Source: Luoshenia tenuis
Lineage (GTDB): Bacteria > Bacillota > Clostridia > Christensenellales > GCA-900066905
Length of the DNA: 64,000 nucleotides
Direction: 5' to 3'
Assembly (NCBI RefSeq): GCF_014384745.1
Contig: NZ_JACRSO010000001.1
Location: forward strand, 434,001 to 498,000
Both the position numbers and the translations under genes were made by a program. Within the stretch, counting starts at the first letter, position 1. The number at the start of each line of letters is the position of its first letter. The notes beneath the pieces are model-generated. The model ran no database searches, was not told the origin of the DNA, and saw only the letters and a list, made by a program, of their open reading frames with translations. Below are positions 23,248-30,429 of this stretch, one piece after another.

Positions 23248-23665
23248 TGCAGTTTATCCTCCCGCACTCGTTAACCCGATGGAATTGATTTGCAAGGCCT
23301 GCTATCGCGCGTTGCGCTGTCTTAACCTCTGGATCGTCACATATTAACCGGCAAAAGTGGTATGCGAGCTGCGCTGCTAGGCGCTTATCGACCTTAACGC
23401 CTAAACTGCCACACCATAGCGGCCACACGGAATAGTCTATGTTAGCCCCGCACATGTCGGCCCCGCGCATGTCGGCCAAGCACATGTCGGCCCAGCGCAT
23501 GTCGGCCCCGCGCATGTCGGCCAAGCACATGTCGGCCCAGCGCATGTCGGCCCCGCGCATGTCGCAATCGGATAGATCAAGCCTTGCCCCGTCCGAGTCC
23601 TCTGCTAACCATTTTGCGTGGGCCGCTATCATGCTGTTTAATTGCTCTTGTGTAAGACGTTTCAT
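23240..23665 (-). CDS. Pentapeptide-repeat protein
   Basis: 141 residues from the ATG at 23665 behind AAAGGAGG. After MKRLTQEQLNSMIAAHAKWL, residues about 28-67 are pentapeptide repeats of the A(D/N)hxx type (RGADMRWADMCLADM twice), which fold as a right-handed four-sided beta-helix. The C-terminal helical part contains AYHFCRLICDDPEVKTAQRA. Such proteins can mimic DNA or bind proteins; this one is short. The repeat DNA is a nearly perfect 45-bp duplication (see repeat entry). Confidence 0.85.
   Translation of the reverse strand: MKRLTQEQLNSMIAAHAKWLAEDSDGARLDLSDCDMRGADMRWADMCLADMRGADMRWADMCLADMRGADMCGANIDYSVWPLWCGSLGVKVDKRLAAQLAYHFCRLICDDPEVKTAQRAIAGLANQFHRVNECGRINCND
23461..23564. repeat. 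45-bp perfect tandem duplication inside the pentapeptide gene
   Basis: Positions 23461-23505 and 23506-23550 are identical 45-bp units, each with three 15-bp subunits built around catgtcgg, and 23551-23564 begins a third copy. Each unit encodes three pentapeptides. Perfect identity suggests a recent slippage duplication that lengthened the beta-helix by three faces. Confidence 0.9.
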
Positions 23666-23856
23666 CACCTTGCCTCCTTTCTCAGGTTGGTTATCCCCTG
23701 CATTTCTCTCACCGTCTGTAGTCGTGCTGGTCCTCGGTGTTGCTTTGTGTGTCTGCGCCTCGCCCTGGCGATCAGCTTGCGGGCTATGCCGTCTAGCAGC
23801 ACCAGCAACGCCATACCGGCAACCCCAAAACATATGCCCGACAAAAATTCATTCAT
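23665..23856 (-). CDS. Small single-span membrane protein
   Basis: 63 residues: a hydrophobic N-terminus (FLSGICFGVAGMALLVLLDG, about residues 4-23), then a very basic tail (RKLIARARRRHTKQHRG). GGAGGG precedes the start. The stop overlaps the next start base. Might anchor a phage process at the membrane. Function unknown. Confidence 0.6.
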   Translation of the reverse strand: MNEFLSGICFGVAGMALLVLLDGIARKLIARARRRHTKQHRGPARLQTVREMQGITNLRKEAR

Positions 23857-24140
23857 ATTGCTACCCTCCTTACTTCTTTATCCTCTGTTAGTTCTTCGAG
23901 TGTTACACCCAGTTGACGCGCTACATCTATCATTTCTGCAATAATGAATCTCTCTGGCCTGTTCATGCGCTCGTCAAAGGTTGATCTGCTCATGGTGGTT
24001 AATTTAGCGCTTAACTGGCGGCGCGACCGTATCCCTGCCCGCTGCATGTAGTAAGCAATGTTGCACGGGATACGCTTTGCGTACTGCTGGCGCGCCCTCT
24101 CCTGTTCCTGCGCCTGCGTTAGTGGTTTAACCCTCGGCAT
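23853..24140 (-). CDS. Helix-turn-helix regulator
   Basis: 95 residues. Begins MPRVKPLTQAQEQERARQQY; the central RRQLSAKLTTMSRSTFDERM is a Cro/C1-type HTH, and EMIDVARQLGVTLEELTEDK is a typical helix after it. It lies second in the leftward early operon and probably regulates it or antagonises the repressor. Start ATG has AAAGGAGAG. Confidence 0.75.
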   Translation of the reverse strand: MPRVKPLTQAQEQERARQQYAKRIPCNIAYYMQRAGIRSRRQLSAKLTTMSRSTFDERMNRPERFIIAEMIDVARQLGVTLEELTEDKEVRRVAI

Positions 24141-24163
24141 CGTGATCTCTCCTTTCTATCGAT

Positions 24164-24349
24164 TTACCCCGCCTTTAACAGCTCATCAGTTGTACAATGC
24201 AACGCTTCGGACAGAGCCAATAGGTGGTTTACTTTAGGATGGCTATCGCCTTTTTCCCACGCAACAATAGTCGGCTGGGAAACTCCAATCTTTTTAGCAA
24301 GCTGCACTTGTGTTAACCCGACCTGCTTGCGGATAGCTTTTAAGTTCAT
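24164..24349 (-). CDS. Cro-like XRE-family regulator
   Basis: 61 residues, only an HTH_3 domain: QVGLTQVQLAKKIGVSQPTI then VAWEKGDSHP. It is the first gene of the leftward lytic operon, directly opposite the CI-type repressor, the place of a Cro protein. CGAGGTGA precedes the start. Likely binds the same TATAGCTATA-like operators. Confidence 0.85.
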   Translation of the reverse strand: MNLKAIRKQVGLTQVQLAKKIGVSQPTIVAWEKGDSHPKVNHLLALSEALHCTTDELLKAG

Positions 24350-24382
24350 GTCATCACCTCGTTTTATCGCTTTCGAATAGCC

Positions 24383-24468
24383 TATAGCTATATTATACTC
24401 TATACAGCTATAATGTCAATAGCTATTTGCTATTTTTTTTAAATTGAATTTTATCAGATATAGCTATA
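24383..24468. promoter_or_regulatory. Four operator sites between repressor and Cro-like gene
   Basis: Four 10-bp palindromic or near-palindromic sites share the core AGCTAT: TATAGCTATA at 24383-24392, TACAGCTATA at 24403-24412, AATAGCTATT at 24418-24427 and TATAGCTATA at 24459-24468. They touch or overlap both promoters (site 1 adjoins the leftward -10, site 3 covers the leftward -35, site 4 covers the repressor -10), as expected of a lysis-lysogeny switch. Confidence 0.85.
24392..24419 (-). promoter_or_regulatory. Leftward early promoter
   Basis: On the minus strand TTGACA (24419-24414) is followed after 16 bases by TATAAT (24397-24392), both perfect sigma-A consensus boxes. It drives the Cro-like gene and the early operon; operators sit inside it. 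Confidence 0.9.
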
Positions 24469-24472
24469 AAAT
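24444..24472 (+). promoter_or_regulatory. Repressor promoter
   Basis: TTGAAT at 24444-24449, 17 bases, TAAAAT at 24467-24472, about 25 bases before the repressor start codon. An operator (24459-24468) reaches into the -10 box, compatible with self-regulation. Confidence 0.75.
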
Positions 24473-24497
24473 ATATTTGAAAAGAGGTGAATCGCGA

Positions 24498-25115
24498 ATG
24501 AACAAAATAAGAGCGCTACGCGAGGCAGCGAATAAACCACAAAAGGAACTGGCAATAGATATTGGGGTTAGGCAACCTACTATAAGCGATTGGGAGGCCG
24601 GGCGTAAAGATCCATCAACTAAAAATGCGCAAAAGCTAGCGTCTTACTTTGGCGTATCTGTAGATTACTTGCTGGGCCGAGATGATGAACCATTCCGCGG
24701 CGCAGCGCTGCAATCATCGAAGGGACGCTGGATACCTGTGCTTGGGGATGTTGCTGCCGGTATTCCGATTGACGCTATTGAGGATATCGTTGACTACGAG
24801 GAAATCCCCAACGAAATGGCAAAGTCCGGTGAGTTCTTCGGCCTACGCATTAAAGGCGATTCGATGCTCCCTGTCATGAAAACCGGAGATGTAGTTATTG
24901 TACGGAAACAAGATACTGTCGAAGATGGAGATATTGCCGTTGTACTGGTAAATGGTGATTCGGCTACCGTTAAAAAGGTTAAGATAGTTCAAAACGGGAT
25001 TTATCTAATCCCGTTTAATACGGCTTTTGCCCCGATGCTATACTCACAAGCGGATATTGATTCTCTTCCTGTTAAGATTCTTGGCAGGGTTATGGAGCTA
25101 AGAGCTAAGTTTTAG
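24498..25115 (+). CDS. CI/LexA-type phage repressor (XRE HTH plus S24 peptidase)
   Basis: 205 residues from the ATG at 24498, which has AAAGAGGTGA upstream; an in-frame ATG at 24444 lies inside the promoter. Residues 1-60 form an HTH_3 domain (VRQPTISDWEAGRKDPS). Residues about 78-205 are a LexA/S24 autoprotease with cleavage site Ala87-Gly88 (DVAAGIP), nucleophile Ser122 (KGDSM) and Lys159 (SATVKK). It keeps the lytic operon off and would be cut after DNA damage. All active residues are present, so induction should be possible. Confidence 0.95.
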   Translation: MNKIRALREAANKPQKELAIDIGVRQPTISDWEAGRKDPSTKNAQKLASYFGVSVDYLLGRDDEPFRGAALQSSKGRWIPVLGDVAAGIPIDAIEDIVDYEEIPNEMAKSGEFFGLRIKGDSMLPVMKTGDVVIVRKQDTVEDGDIAVVLVNGDSATVKKVKIVQNGIYLIPFNTAFAPMLYSQADIDSLPVKILGRVMELRAKF

Positions 25116-25144
25116 GTAGCTACATTACAACTTTATATTGGTAG

Positions 25145-25261
25145 GGTGACGCATATGGTACGGTTGATGGAGAAATTGAAGGTTGGAATATTGGCTACGG
25201 AGATGCAATAGATGATTACCGCAATGGCGGTTTAGATTTTGATTATGCACATGATAATTAG
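25145..25261 (+). pseudogene. Possible gene remnant between repressor and conversion gene
   Basis: An open frame without a start codon at the right place ends with DGEIEGWNIGYGDAIDDYRN then GGLDFDYAHDN and TAG. The sequence looks like a genuine protein C-terminus, but the codon before it is a stop and no ribosome binding site fits. It may be the tail of a gene lost by deletion. A shorter in-frame reading from a GTG gives only a meaningless 21-codon peptide. Confidence 0.3.
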
Positions 25262-25279
25262 TGATAGGTAGGGTTAAAT

Positions 25280-25999
25280 ATGAAAATTGCTGGAATCATT
25301 ATGATTGTTTTTGATGCATTAGCTTGGATTGGCGGATACATGAAAACAGGTATCCCTCCGATGGGTCTCATTTATATTTTACTCCTGCTGGGCGGAATTG
25401 CTCTTATTGCAAATAGCGGCAAAGGGAAACAGCGGATACAGAATCACCCTAACGTTAAAACCTTAACCGTGCAGAACGAAAAGCCACATACTTTCAGGCA
25501 AGTATCAAGGTTTTGTAAGCGCTGTGGCAGCCAAATTGACACAGAAACGAAAAAATGCACTGGCTGTGGCAAGCAATACCCATACTTCAACGAAAAGCTA
25601 TTTTGGCGTGTTTTTACGCCTGTTATATGCATTGTATTAGCCATTGTTATTATATTGCAATGCAGTAACAACCAGCTATGGATAAACGCATATAACGAAC
25701 AGCTAGATAAGCTTGATGATTTGCAGAAAACGATTGACATACAGGCAGATAAAATATCCAGACTTAAAGAAGACGTCGACAGTAAGTCAAGTATTATATA
25801 TAGCTACCAAGGGCAAGTAGAAGCACTGCAAACGAAAGCGAACGCCTTGGATTGGTATGCAGTTTTTATCGGGAAAGGGAGCAATACCTACCACAAATAC
25901 GGTTGCAATCACTTAATTACTGGTGGTAGCATTCTTGTATTTAATTCTGAAAATGCAAAAGCGCAAGGATATAAACCATGCCCCTATTGCTGTAAATGA
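25280..25999 (+). CDS. Membrane protein with zinc ribbon, coiled coil and Ada-like Cys domain (probable lysogenic-conversion gene)
   Basis: 239 residues. Two hydrophobic N-terminal segments (about residues 3-20 and 28-45), a zinc ribbon (FCKRCGSQIDTETKKCTGCG, about residues 78-97), a further membrane span (TPVICIVLAIVIILQC, about residues 112-127), a coiled coil (LDDLQKTIDIQADKISRLKE), and a C-terminal NTYHKYGCNHLITGG ... YKPCPYC unit resembling the metal-binding fold of Ada-type domains. It sits between repressor and integrase, transcribed with them, where phages carry genes expressed from the lysogen. A role in exclusion of other phages or sensing is possible but not shown. Confidence 0.7.
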   Translation: MKIAGIIMIVFDALAWIGGYMKTGIPPMGLIYILLLLGGIALIANSGKGKQRIQNHPNVKTLTVQNEKPHTFRQVSRFCKRCGSQIDTETKKCTGCGKQYPYFNEKLFWRVFTPVICIVLAIVIILQCSNNQLWINAYNEQLDKLDDLQKTIDIQADKISRLKEDVDSKSSIIYSYQGQVEALQTKANALDWYAVFIGKGSNTYHKYGCNHLITGGSILVFNSENAKAQGYKPCPYCCK

Positions 26000-26010
26000 G
26001 GTGACTAATT

Positions 26011-27090
26011 ATGGCAAAGGCTAAACAACTGCCTAGTGGCGCGTGGCGGGTACAGGTGTACAGCCATAGCGAGATTGTAGTGCAACCGGATGGTAGCACC
26101 AAAAAGGTGCCAAAATACGAATCTTTTACGGCGGATACAGCGGACGAGGCCAATTTTTTAGCGGCTCAATATAGGCTAGATCGCAAAGCGCAAAGCAAGG
26201 GTAACAAAAAGCTATCCATAGATGAGGCAGTAACGCGCTATATTGATGCAAAAACCAATATAATATCTCCTACAACGCTTGCAGGATACATCAAGGACAA
26301 AAACAATTATTTTAATACTATTAAAAGCCTTGACATTTACAAGGTAACCAACGAGGATTTGCAAATATGGATCAACGGCATATCAGCTGGTCACTCACCT
26401 AAAACAGTACGCAATGTGTTTGGCCTCCTAACCGCTACAATGGCGGTTTATAGGCCAGATTTTGCCATACGTGTAGATTTACCCAAAAAGCAAAAACAGT
26501 GGGTTACAATCCCGACAGAAGCCGAATTTAGCAGGCTGCTGCAAGATGTTGTGGGAACGGATATGGAAATACCTGTCCTGCTTGCAGGATGTGCAGGGTT
26601 AAGGAGGAGCGAGATCAGCGCTTTATCTGATATAGATCCGGCAGCGAACACTATACATATCAAACAAGCTATGGTTTTGGACAAGGATCGCAAGTGGGTT
26701 ATTAAGGCCCCGAAATCATATGCTGGCGATCGAATTCTGGAGGTCCCGGGCATTGTAATGGATAGGATGGTAGCAAGGGTTAAGGACGGCAAGCCTATTG
26801 TAGACTTAACCCCGGATCAGATAACGGACAAATTCCGCTTTATCAAAAAGCGCTTGGGGCTTGGATTTACCTTCCATGGGCTGCGCCATTATTATGCCTC
26901 TGTAATGTTGGCGCTTAATATCCCTAACAAATACGCGGCAGAGCGCATGGGACATGCAACCGACTATATGCTGCAACAAGTATATCAACGCACCATGAAC
27001 GCAAAATCTATACAGTTTGGGGTTCAAGTAAATAAGCACTTTGCAAGCACTATATCACACGATTTATCACACGGCAGCAACAACACCTAG
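26011..27090 (+). CDS. int: Tyrosine-type site-specific integrase
   Basis: 359 residues. An N-terminal arm-binding domain (LPSGAWRVQVYSHSEIV), a core-binding domain (SPTTLAGYIKDKNNYFNTI) and a catalytic domain with Arg198 (CAGLRRSE), His289-x-x-Arg292 (FHGLRHYY), His315 (MGHATD) and Tyr325 (VYQRTM). It inserts and, with an excisionase, removes the phage at a tRNA 3' end, whose right copy lies 30 bases after its stop. Start ATG follows GAGGTGACTAATT. No excisionase is clearly recognised; one of the small early genes may serve. Confidence 0.97.
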   Translation: MAKAKQLPSGAWRVQVYSHSEIVVQPDGSTKKVPKYESFTADTADEANFLAAQYRLDRKAQSKGNKKLSIDEAVTRYIDAKTNIISPTTLAGYIKDKNNYFNTIKSLDIYKVTNEDLQIWINGISAGHSPKTVRNVFGLLTATMAVYRPDFAIRVDLPKKQKQWVTIPTEAEFSRLLQDVVGTDMEIPVLLAGCAGLRRSEISALSDIDPAANTIHIKQAMVLDKDRKWVIKAPKSYAGDRILEVPGIVMDRMVARVKDGKPIVDLTPDQITDKFRFIKKRLGLGFTFHGLRHYYASVMLALNIPNKYAAERMGHATDYMLQQVYQRTMNAKSIQFGVQVNKHFASTISHDLSHGSNNT

Positions 27091-27120
27091 TTATATCAGC
27101 GGTTTTATCGATTTTTTGAT

Positions 27121-27146
27121 GGGTTCGAATCCCCTCGGAGGTGCCA
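27121..27146 (+). other. attR: 3' end of a tRNA gene
   Basis: The sequence has a T-loop (GGGTTCGAATCCC), then acceptor-like CGGAGGT, base G73 and CCA at 27144-27146. The upstream bases do not complete a tRNA (the T stem is broken before GGG), so only the 3' piece is present. This is what is left when a phage integrates into a tRNA 3' end, so it marks the right boundary. The intact gene should be at the left end of the prophage, outside the window. Amino-acid identity cannot be assigned. Confidence 0.8.
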
Positions 27147-27184
27147 AAACAAAACGCCCTACAAAAAGTAGGGCGTTTTGTTTT
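27146..27184 (+). terminator. Strong tRNA terminator next to attR
   Basis: A perfect 17-bp inverted repeat (arms 27146-27162 and 27168-27184, core ACGCCCTAC / GTAGGGCGT) with loop AAAAA and T-rich end. It begins immediately at the tRNA CCA end, so it is the natural terminator of the interrupted tRNA gene, now also ending integrase transcription. Confidence 0.9.
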
Positions 27185-27277
27185 ATAGTCTCGCTTAAAA
27201 ATGTTATAATTATACGATATAATTCGAAAATAGATTAATGCCGTTTGTTCATCCATCAATATGAAAAGAGGCTTTTA

Positions 27278-27793
27278 ATGAAAAGGAGACCACTATCTTT
27301 CGGTGCAGCCATTGGACTTTTAATTATTGGGGTTCTACTTGGCACTGTCGCTACATTCGGTATGCAATTTTGGAATAAACCGATCGAACGGGAGGCATGC
27401 AAATCTTTTGAAACACAGTTCGTTGCATATGATGAGGGACGGCCCAAATATCTTCCAAGTAAGAAAAAAGAAATTAGAATTGATTGCTCTAATGGCGGAA
27501 GGTATTTTATAGATATCGTATCCATAAACACAGAACTATTAAATGCCCTTTCTGAATTAAAGGTACACGAAAATATTTCGTTACTGATTCATCCAAATAG
27601 CAACACCATCGTCGAACTAGCCAATGAAACGGCCATATTATTGCGTTTTGATGAAACAATCGAAAAACTAGAACAGGAGGCGACTGGATTTCTTTTCTTC
27701 GGAATTTTCATGTACTTTTGCGCCCTTGTTGGATTATACCAAATAATTCTGCAAACGATCAGAAAAAGGAGGGCAAAGAAAGTAAAAAGGTAG
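27278..27793 (+). CDS. Membrane protein with two transmembrane segments
   Basis: 171 residues from the ATG at 27278 (MKRRPLSFGAAIGLLIIGVL). Hydrophobic spans near residues 8-27 and 134-154 enclose an external domain of about 105 residues (SFETQFVAYDEGRPKYLPSK, RIDCSNGGRYFIDIVSI). The end is basic (RKRRAKKVKR). AT-rich, unlike the following host genes, so it may be a remnant of earlier transfer. Function unknown; the fold suggests a DUF3592-like protein but this is weak. Confidence 0.65.
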   Translation: MKRRPLSFGAAIGLLIIGVLLGTVATFGMQFWNKPIEREACKSFETQFVAYDEGRPKYLPSKKKEIRIDCSNGGRYFIDIVSINTELLNALSELKVHENISLLIHPNSNTIVELANETAILLRFDETIEKLEQEATGFLFFGIFMYFCALVGLYQIILQTIRKRRAKKVKR

Positions 27794-28046
27794 AAATGCA
27801 CCGCTCTTTCTCTTAATTTTGTATTTGATTATACTCTCTCTAGCCATTCTATGCGAAAACAAACGTCCTGCTTCGTCAGGGCTTTTTGGCATTTGGTTAT
27901 TTCAGGTTTCTCAGTTTGTTTGCAGCGTCTAAATGCATAAAAATCCTCATCTTCTTTACTGCTACCGGCTTATAGCCCAATCGCACTTTTTACTATATAC
28001 TAGTAGGATAACGAACAGATTTATCTTTTGTTTTGGAGGTATTACT

Positions 28047-29273
28047 ATGGCGCACACCATCCCCGAACCCTCCCGCGACGTCCCCATCTCCGGAGAGTAC
28101 GACGTAGTGATCGTAGGCGGCGGCATTGCAGGCATTGCAGCGGCGCTGGCCGCCCGGCGGCAGGGCGCTAAAACCCTGCTGATCGAGAAACAATTTCTGC
28201 TGGGCGGGCTGGCCACGGCGGGGCTGATCGCCATCTATCTCCCGCTTTGCGATGGGATGGGCCGCCAGGTCAGCTTCGGGCTGGCCGAGGAACTGCTGCG
28301 CCTTTCCGTGCGCCACGGCTATGAGCCAGCAGGCGACCATCACAGCCAATACTTCTGCCCTGCCTGGCTGGAAGGCGGTAGCCCTCAGGCCCGGGCTGGG
28401 GAGCGCTTTGAGGCAGAGTTCAACGCCAACCTGTTTGCCATTCTTTGCGAGCAGCAACTGCTCCAGGAGGGAGTAGCCCTGCTCTACGGCACCTCCGTGT
28501 GCGGCGCAAAGGTAGAAAACGGCCGGATCAAAGCCCTTTTCATCGAGAACAAGTCCGGCCGGTCCGCCATCCTGGCCCGTTCGTTTGTCGACGCTTCCGG
28601 CGATGCGGACCTTTGCCACCTGGCAGGCGAGCACACCGCCACCTTCGCCCAAGGCAACGTGCTGGCTTCCTGGTATTTCCAGCATACAGGTGGCCGTTTT
28701 GCCCTGCGCATGCTGGGATTTGCCGACATTCCGGATAAGTATAAGCAACCCGGTTCCGAGGCGGAAAAGGGGCGGCGCTATACCGGTCTTGACGCACAGG
28801 AACTCAGCGAGCTGACCTGCGCCTCCCACGCCAATATCCTGGCCGATTTTCTTTCAAAGGGCGGCATTAGCCCAGATCACGCCCTGGCCAACATCGCCAC
28901 CACCCCGCAGGTGCGCATGACCCGCCGGTTGGACGGCGCCTATACTTTGGACGATGCGCAGATGCACACCGCCTTTGAGGACAGCATCGGCATGATCGGC
29001 GACTGGCGAAAGCCCGGGCCGGTCTACGAGCTCCCCTATCGTACATTATATGGGAACCGCATCGCCAACCTGTGCAGCGCCGGGCGCTGCATCAGCGTGA
29101 CGGACGCCATGTGGGATATCTCCCGGGTGATCCCGGCCTGCGCGGTAACCGGGCAGGCCGCAGGCACTGCCGCGGCGCTGACTGGGAATTTTGCAGCGCT
29201 ATCCGTGCCTGTACTGCAAGCCGCCCTGCGAAAGGCGGGCGTTCCATTGCACGAAGGCGAACTTTTCCGTTAG
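28047..29273 (+). CDS. FAD-dependent oxidoreductase
   Basis: 408 residues from the ATG at 28047 behind GGAGGT. N-terminal Rossmann motif DVVIVGGGIAGIAAAL and GAKTLLIEKQ, then GGLATAGLIAIYLP; C-terminal SAGRCISVTDAMWDISRVIP and TGQAAGTAAAL. This fits the PF12831 FAD_oxidored family, flavoproteins often coupled to sugar or small-molecule oxidation. An FAD cofactor is expected. It precedes the isomerase gene, which has its own promoter, so a joint sugar role is possible but not shown. Confidence 0.88.
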   Translation: MAHTIPEPSRDVPISGEYDVVIVGGGIAGIAAALAARRQGAKTLLIEKQFLLGGLATAGLIAIYLPLCDGMGRQVSFGLAEELLRLSVRHGYEPAGDHHSQYFCPAWLEGGSPQARAGERFEAEFNANLFAILCEQQLLQEGVALLYGTSVCGAKVENGRIKALFIENKSGRSAILARSFVDASGDADLCHLAGEHTATFAQGNVLASWYFQHTGGRFALRMLGFADIPDKYKQPGSEAEKGRRYTGLDAQELSELTCASHANILADFLSKGGISPDHALANIATTPQVRMTRRLDGAYTLDDAQMHTAFEDSIGMIGDWRKPGPVYELPYRTLYGNRIANLCSAGRCISVTDAMWDISRVIPACAVTGQAAGTAAALTGNFAALSVPVLQAALRKAGVPLHEGELFR

Positions 29274-29349
29274 CCCCCGTCCCCCGGGCCAATAGACCGC
29301 GTGCAGCCCTCCCGGGAAGGTTTTTGCACTCTATTTAAAAATGTTCCTA

Positions 29350-29378
29350 TTGACAGGGTGTTGCTCACCGATTAAACT
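29350..29378 (+). promoter_or_regulatory. Promoter of the sugar isomerase gene
   Basis: TTGACA at 29350-29355, 17 bases, TAAACT at 29373-29378; a perfect -35 and a weaker -10. The start codon at 29426 follows 48 bases later behind AAGGAGG. Confidence 0.7.
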
Positions 29379-29425
29379 TGGAAGCGGGGAGTTATCACTC
29401 AATTTATTAAGGAGGGGACTACACG

Positions 29426-30241
29426 ATGGATAAGAAGATGAAGATCGGTTTCGTAGGTTATATCCAGCCTGATCAGCCCGACTTTTGGGAGAACGCCAAA
29501 ATTCTGGCAGACGTAGGCTACCAGGGCATGGAGGGCGCCGGCCGTATGCTGGATGACCCCGATGGCCTTGACAAGATCAAACGCCTGCGCGACATCGGCT
29601 TAGAGCCCTTGACGGTCTCTACCGATATCGACTACCTGACCAACAACGGCATCGCCGGCCTGCCCGAGAAAGCAGCTAAGCTGGGTGTGGACAACGTCAG
29701 CGTTTATGCCTGTTCCATCCTCAACGGCCACCGCGGCCGCGATAGCCATGTGACCTTTGACGGCTTCATGAAGGATGTGGATGTGCTGGCCGAGACCAGC
29801 GCGGCGCTGAAAAAAGAGGGGTTGACCCTGCGCTACCACAACCATGCGCCCGAGTTTAAGCAGGTGTTTGACGGCCTTCCGGCCTTTGACATCCTGATGC
29901 GCAATACCGACGATTTGCAGGTGCTGCTGGACGTGGCCTGGGTGGCCTATGGCGGGGCTGACCCGGTTCGTATCATCTATGAGTGGGGCCCGCGCCTGCA
30001 CGCCCTGCACCTGAAAGACTTCCAGTACGCGCCGCTGCGCACGGCCTGGAACGAGCGTTACCACAGCGCCTTTACCTCTGTGGGCAGCGGCGTGGTGGAT
30101 ATCCGCGGCTGCATGAAGGCGGCGCTGGAGTTTGGGCTGACCTGGGGCATTATGGAACAGGATGCCATGAACCAGCTCTCCCCCATGGATAGCCTGCGCG
30201 CTTCCTATTACAACGTTAAAGAGTACGGCCTGGCCGAATAA
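29426..30241 (+). CDS. Sugar phosphate isomerase/epimerase-like protein
   Basis: 271 residues, a TIM-barrel of the AP_endonuc_2 family: starts KKMKIGFVGYIQPDQPDFWE, with LTLRYHNHAPEFK (metal-binding His and Glu), VLLDVAWVAYGGADPV (Asp), LHALHLKDFQ (His, Asp) and GIMEQDAMN (Glu). These are the positions of the divalent metal site in xylose-isomerase-like epimerases. It may work on inositol- or keto-sugar substrates. Own promoter at 29350 and a terminator right behind. Confidence 0.9.
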   Translation: MDKKMKIGFVGYIQPDQPDFWENAKILADVGYQGMEGAGRMLDDPDGLDKIKRLRDIGLEPLTVSTDIDYLTNNGIAGLPEKAAKLGVDNVSVYACSILNGHRGRDSHVTFDGFMKDVDVLAETSAALKKEGLTLRYHNHAPEFKQVFDGLPAFDILMRNTDDLQVLLDVAWVAYGGADPVRIIYEWGPRLHALHLKDFQYAPLRTAWNERYHSAFTSVGSGVVDIRGCMKAALEFGLTWGIMEQDAMNQLSPMDSLRASYYNVKEYGLAE

Positions 30242-30255
30242 GCCAAGGCCCCCAA

Positions 30256-30284
30256 AACCCGCCCGTGGTCTCCATGGGCGGGTT
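30256..30284 (+). terminator. Terminator after the sugar isomerase gene
   Basis: A 13-bp stem (AACCCGCCCGTGG / CCATGGGCGGGTT, one G-T pair) with a three-base loop, followed by TTTTTCTTTT. Confidence 0.85.
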
Positions 30285-30370
30285 TTTTCTTTTCCCTCCA
30301 GCCGCACATGCAGCCCGTCCGGAGAACCCCAAGTTGCCCGCCGGGTATTCCAATTTAAGGCAAAAGCCGG

Positions 30371-30376
30371 TATAAT
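30371..30376 (+). promoter_or_regulatory. -10 box of the degV promoter
   Basis: A perfect TATAAT 54 bases before the degV start; the -35 region (TTCCAA at about 17 bases upstream) is poor. Confidence 0.45.
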
Positions 30377-30429
30377 GAGATAAACAGGCGGCGTAAACCG
30401 CCATATCCTACCTAAAGGAGTCAGATGAG

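Larger units (their letters stand above)
1..27146. mobile_element. Prophage, right-hand part (integrase end), probably podovirus-like
   Basis: A continuous phage genome segment: lysis, tail, capsid, portal and terminase genes at the left, early recombination genes in the middle, repressor and integrase at the right. Almost all genes lie on the minus strand, tightly packed with short overlaps. It ends at a tRNA 3' end at 27121-27146. The left end lies outside the window. A P22-like portal, a separate scaffold, and the lack of tape-measure, sheath or tube genes suggest a short tail. No structural gene is visibly broken, so it may be functional, but the missing left end prevents a firm statement. 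Confidence 0.95.

Noticed and set aside
23440..23570. Short regular repeats resembling a CRISPR array
   Set aside because: The 15-bp periodicity lies in frame inside a pentapeptide-repeat gene, there are no unique spacers, and no cas genes are near.
27840..28040. Possible further gene between the membrane protein and the FAD oxidoreductase
   Set aside because: Only short frames without ribosome binding sites; a weak CCTG/CAGG hairpin followed by a T run (about 27868-27890) is the only structure seen.
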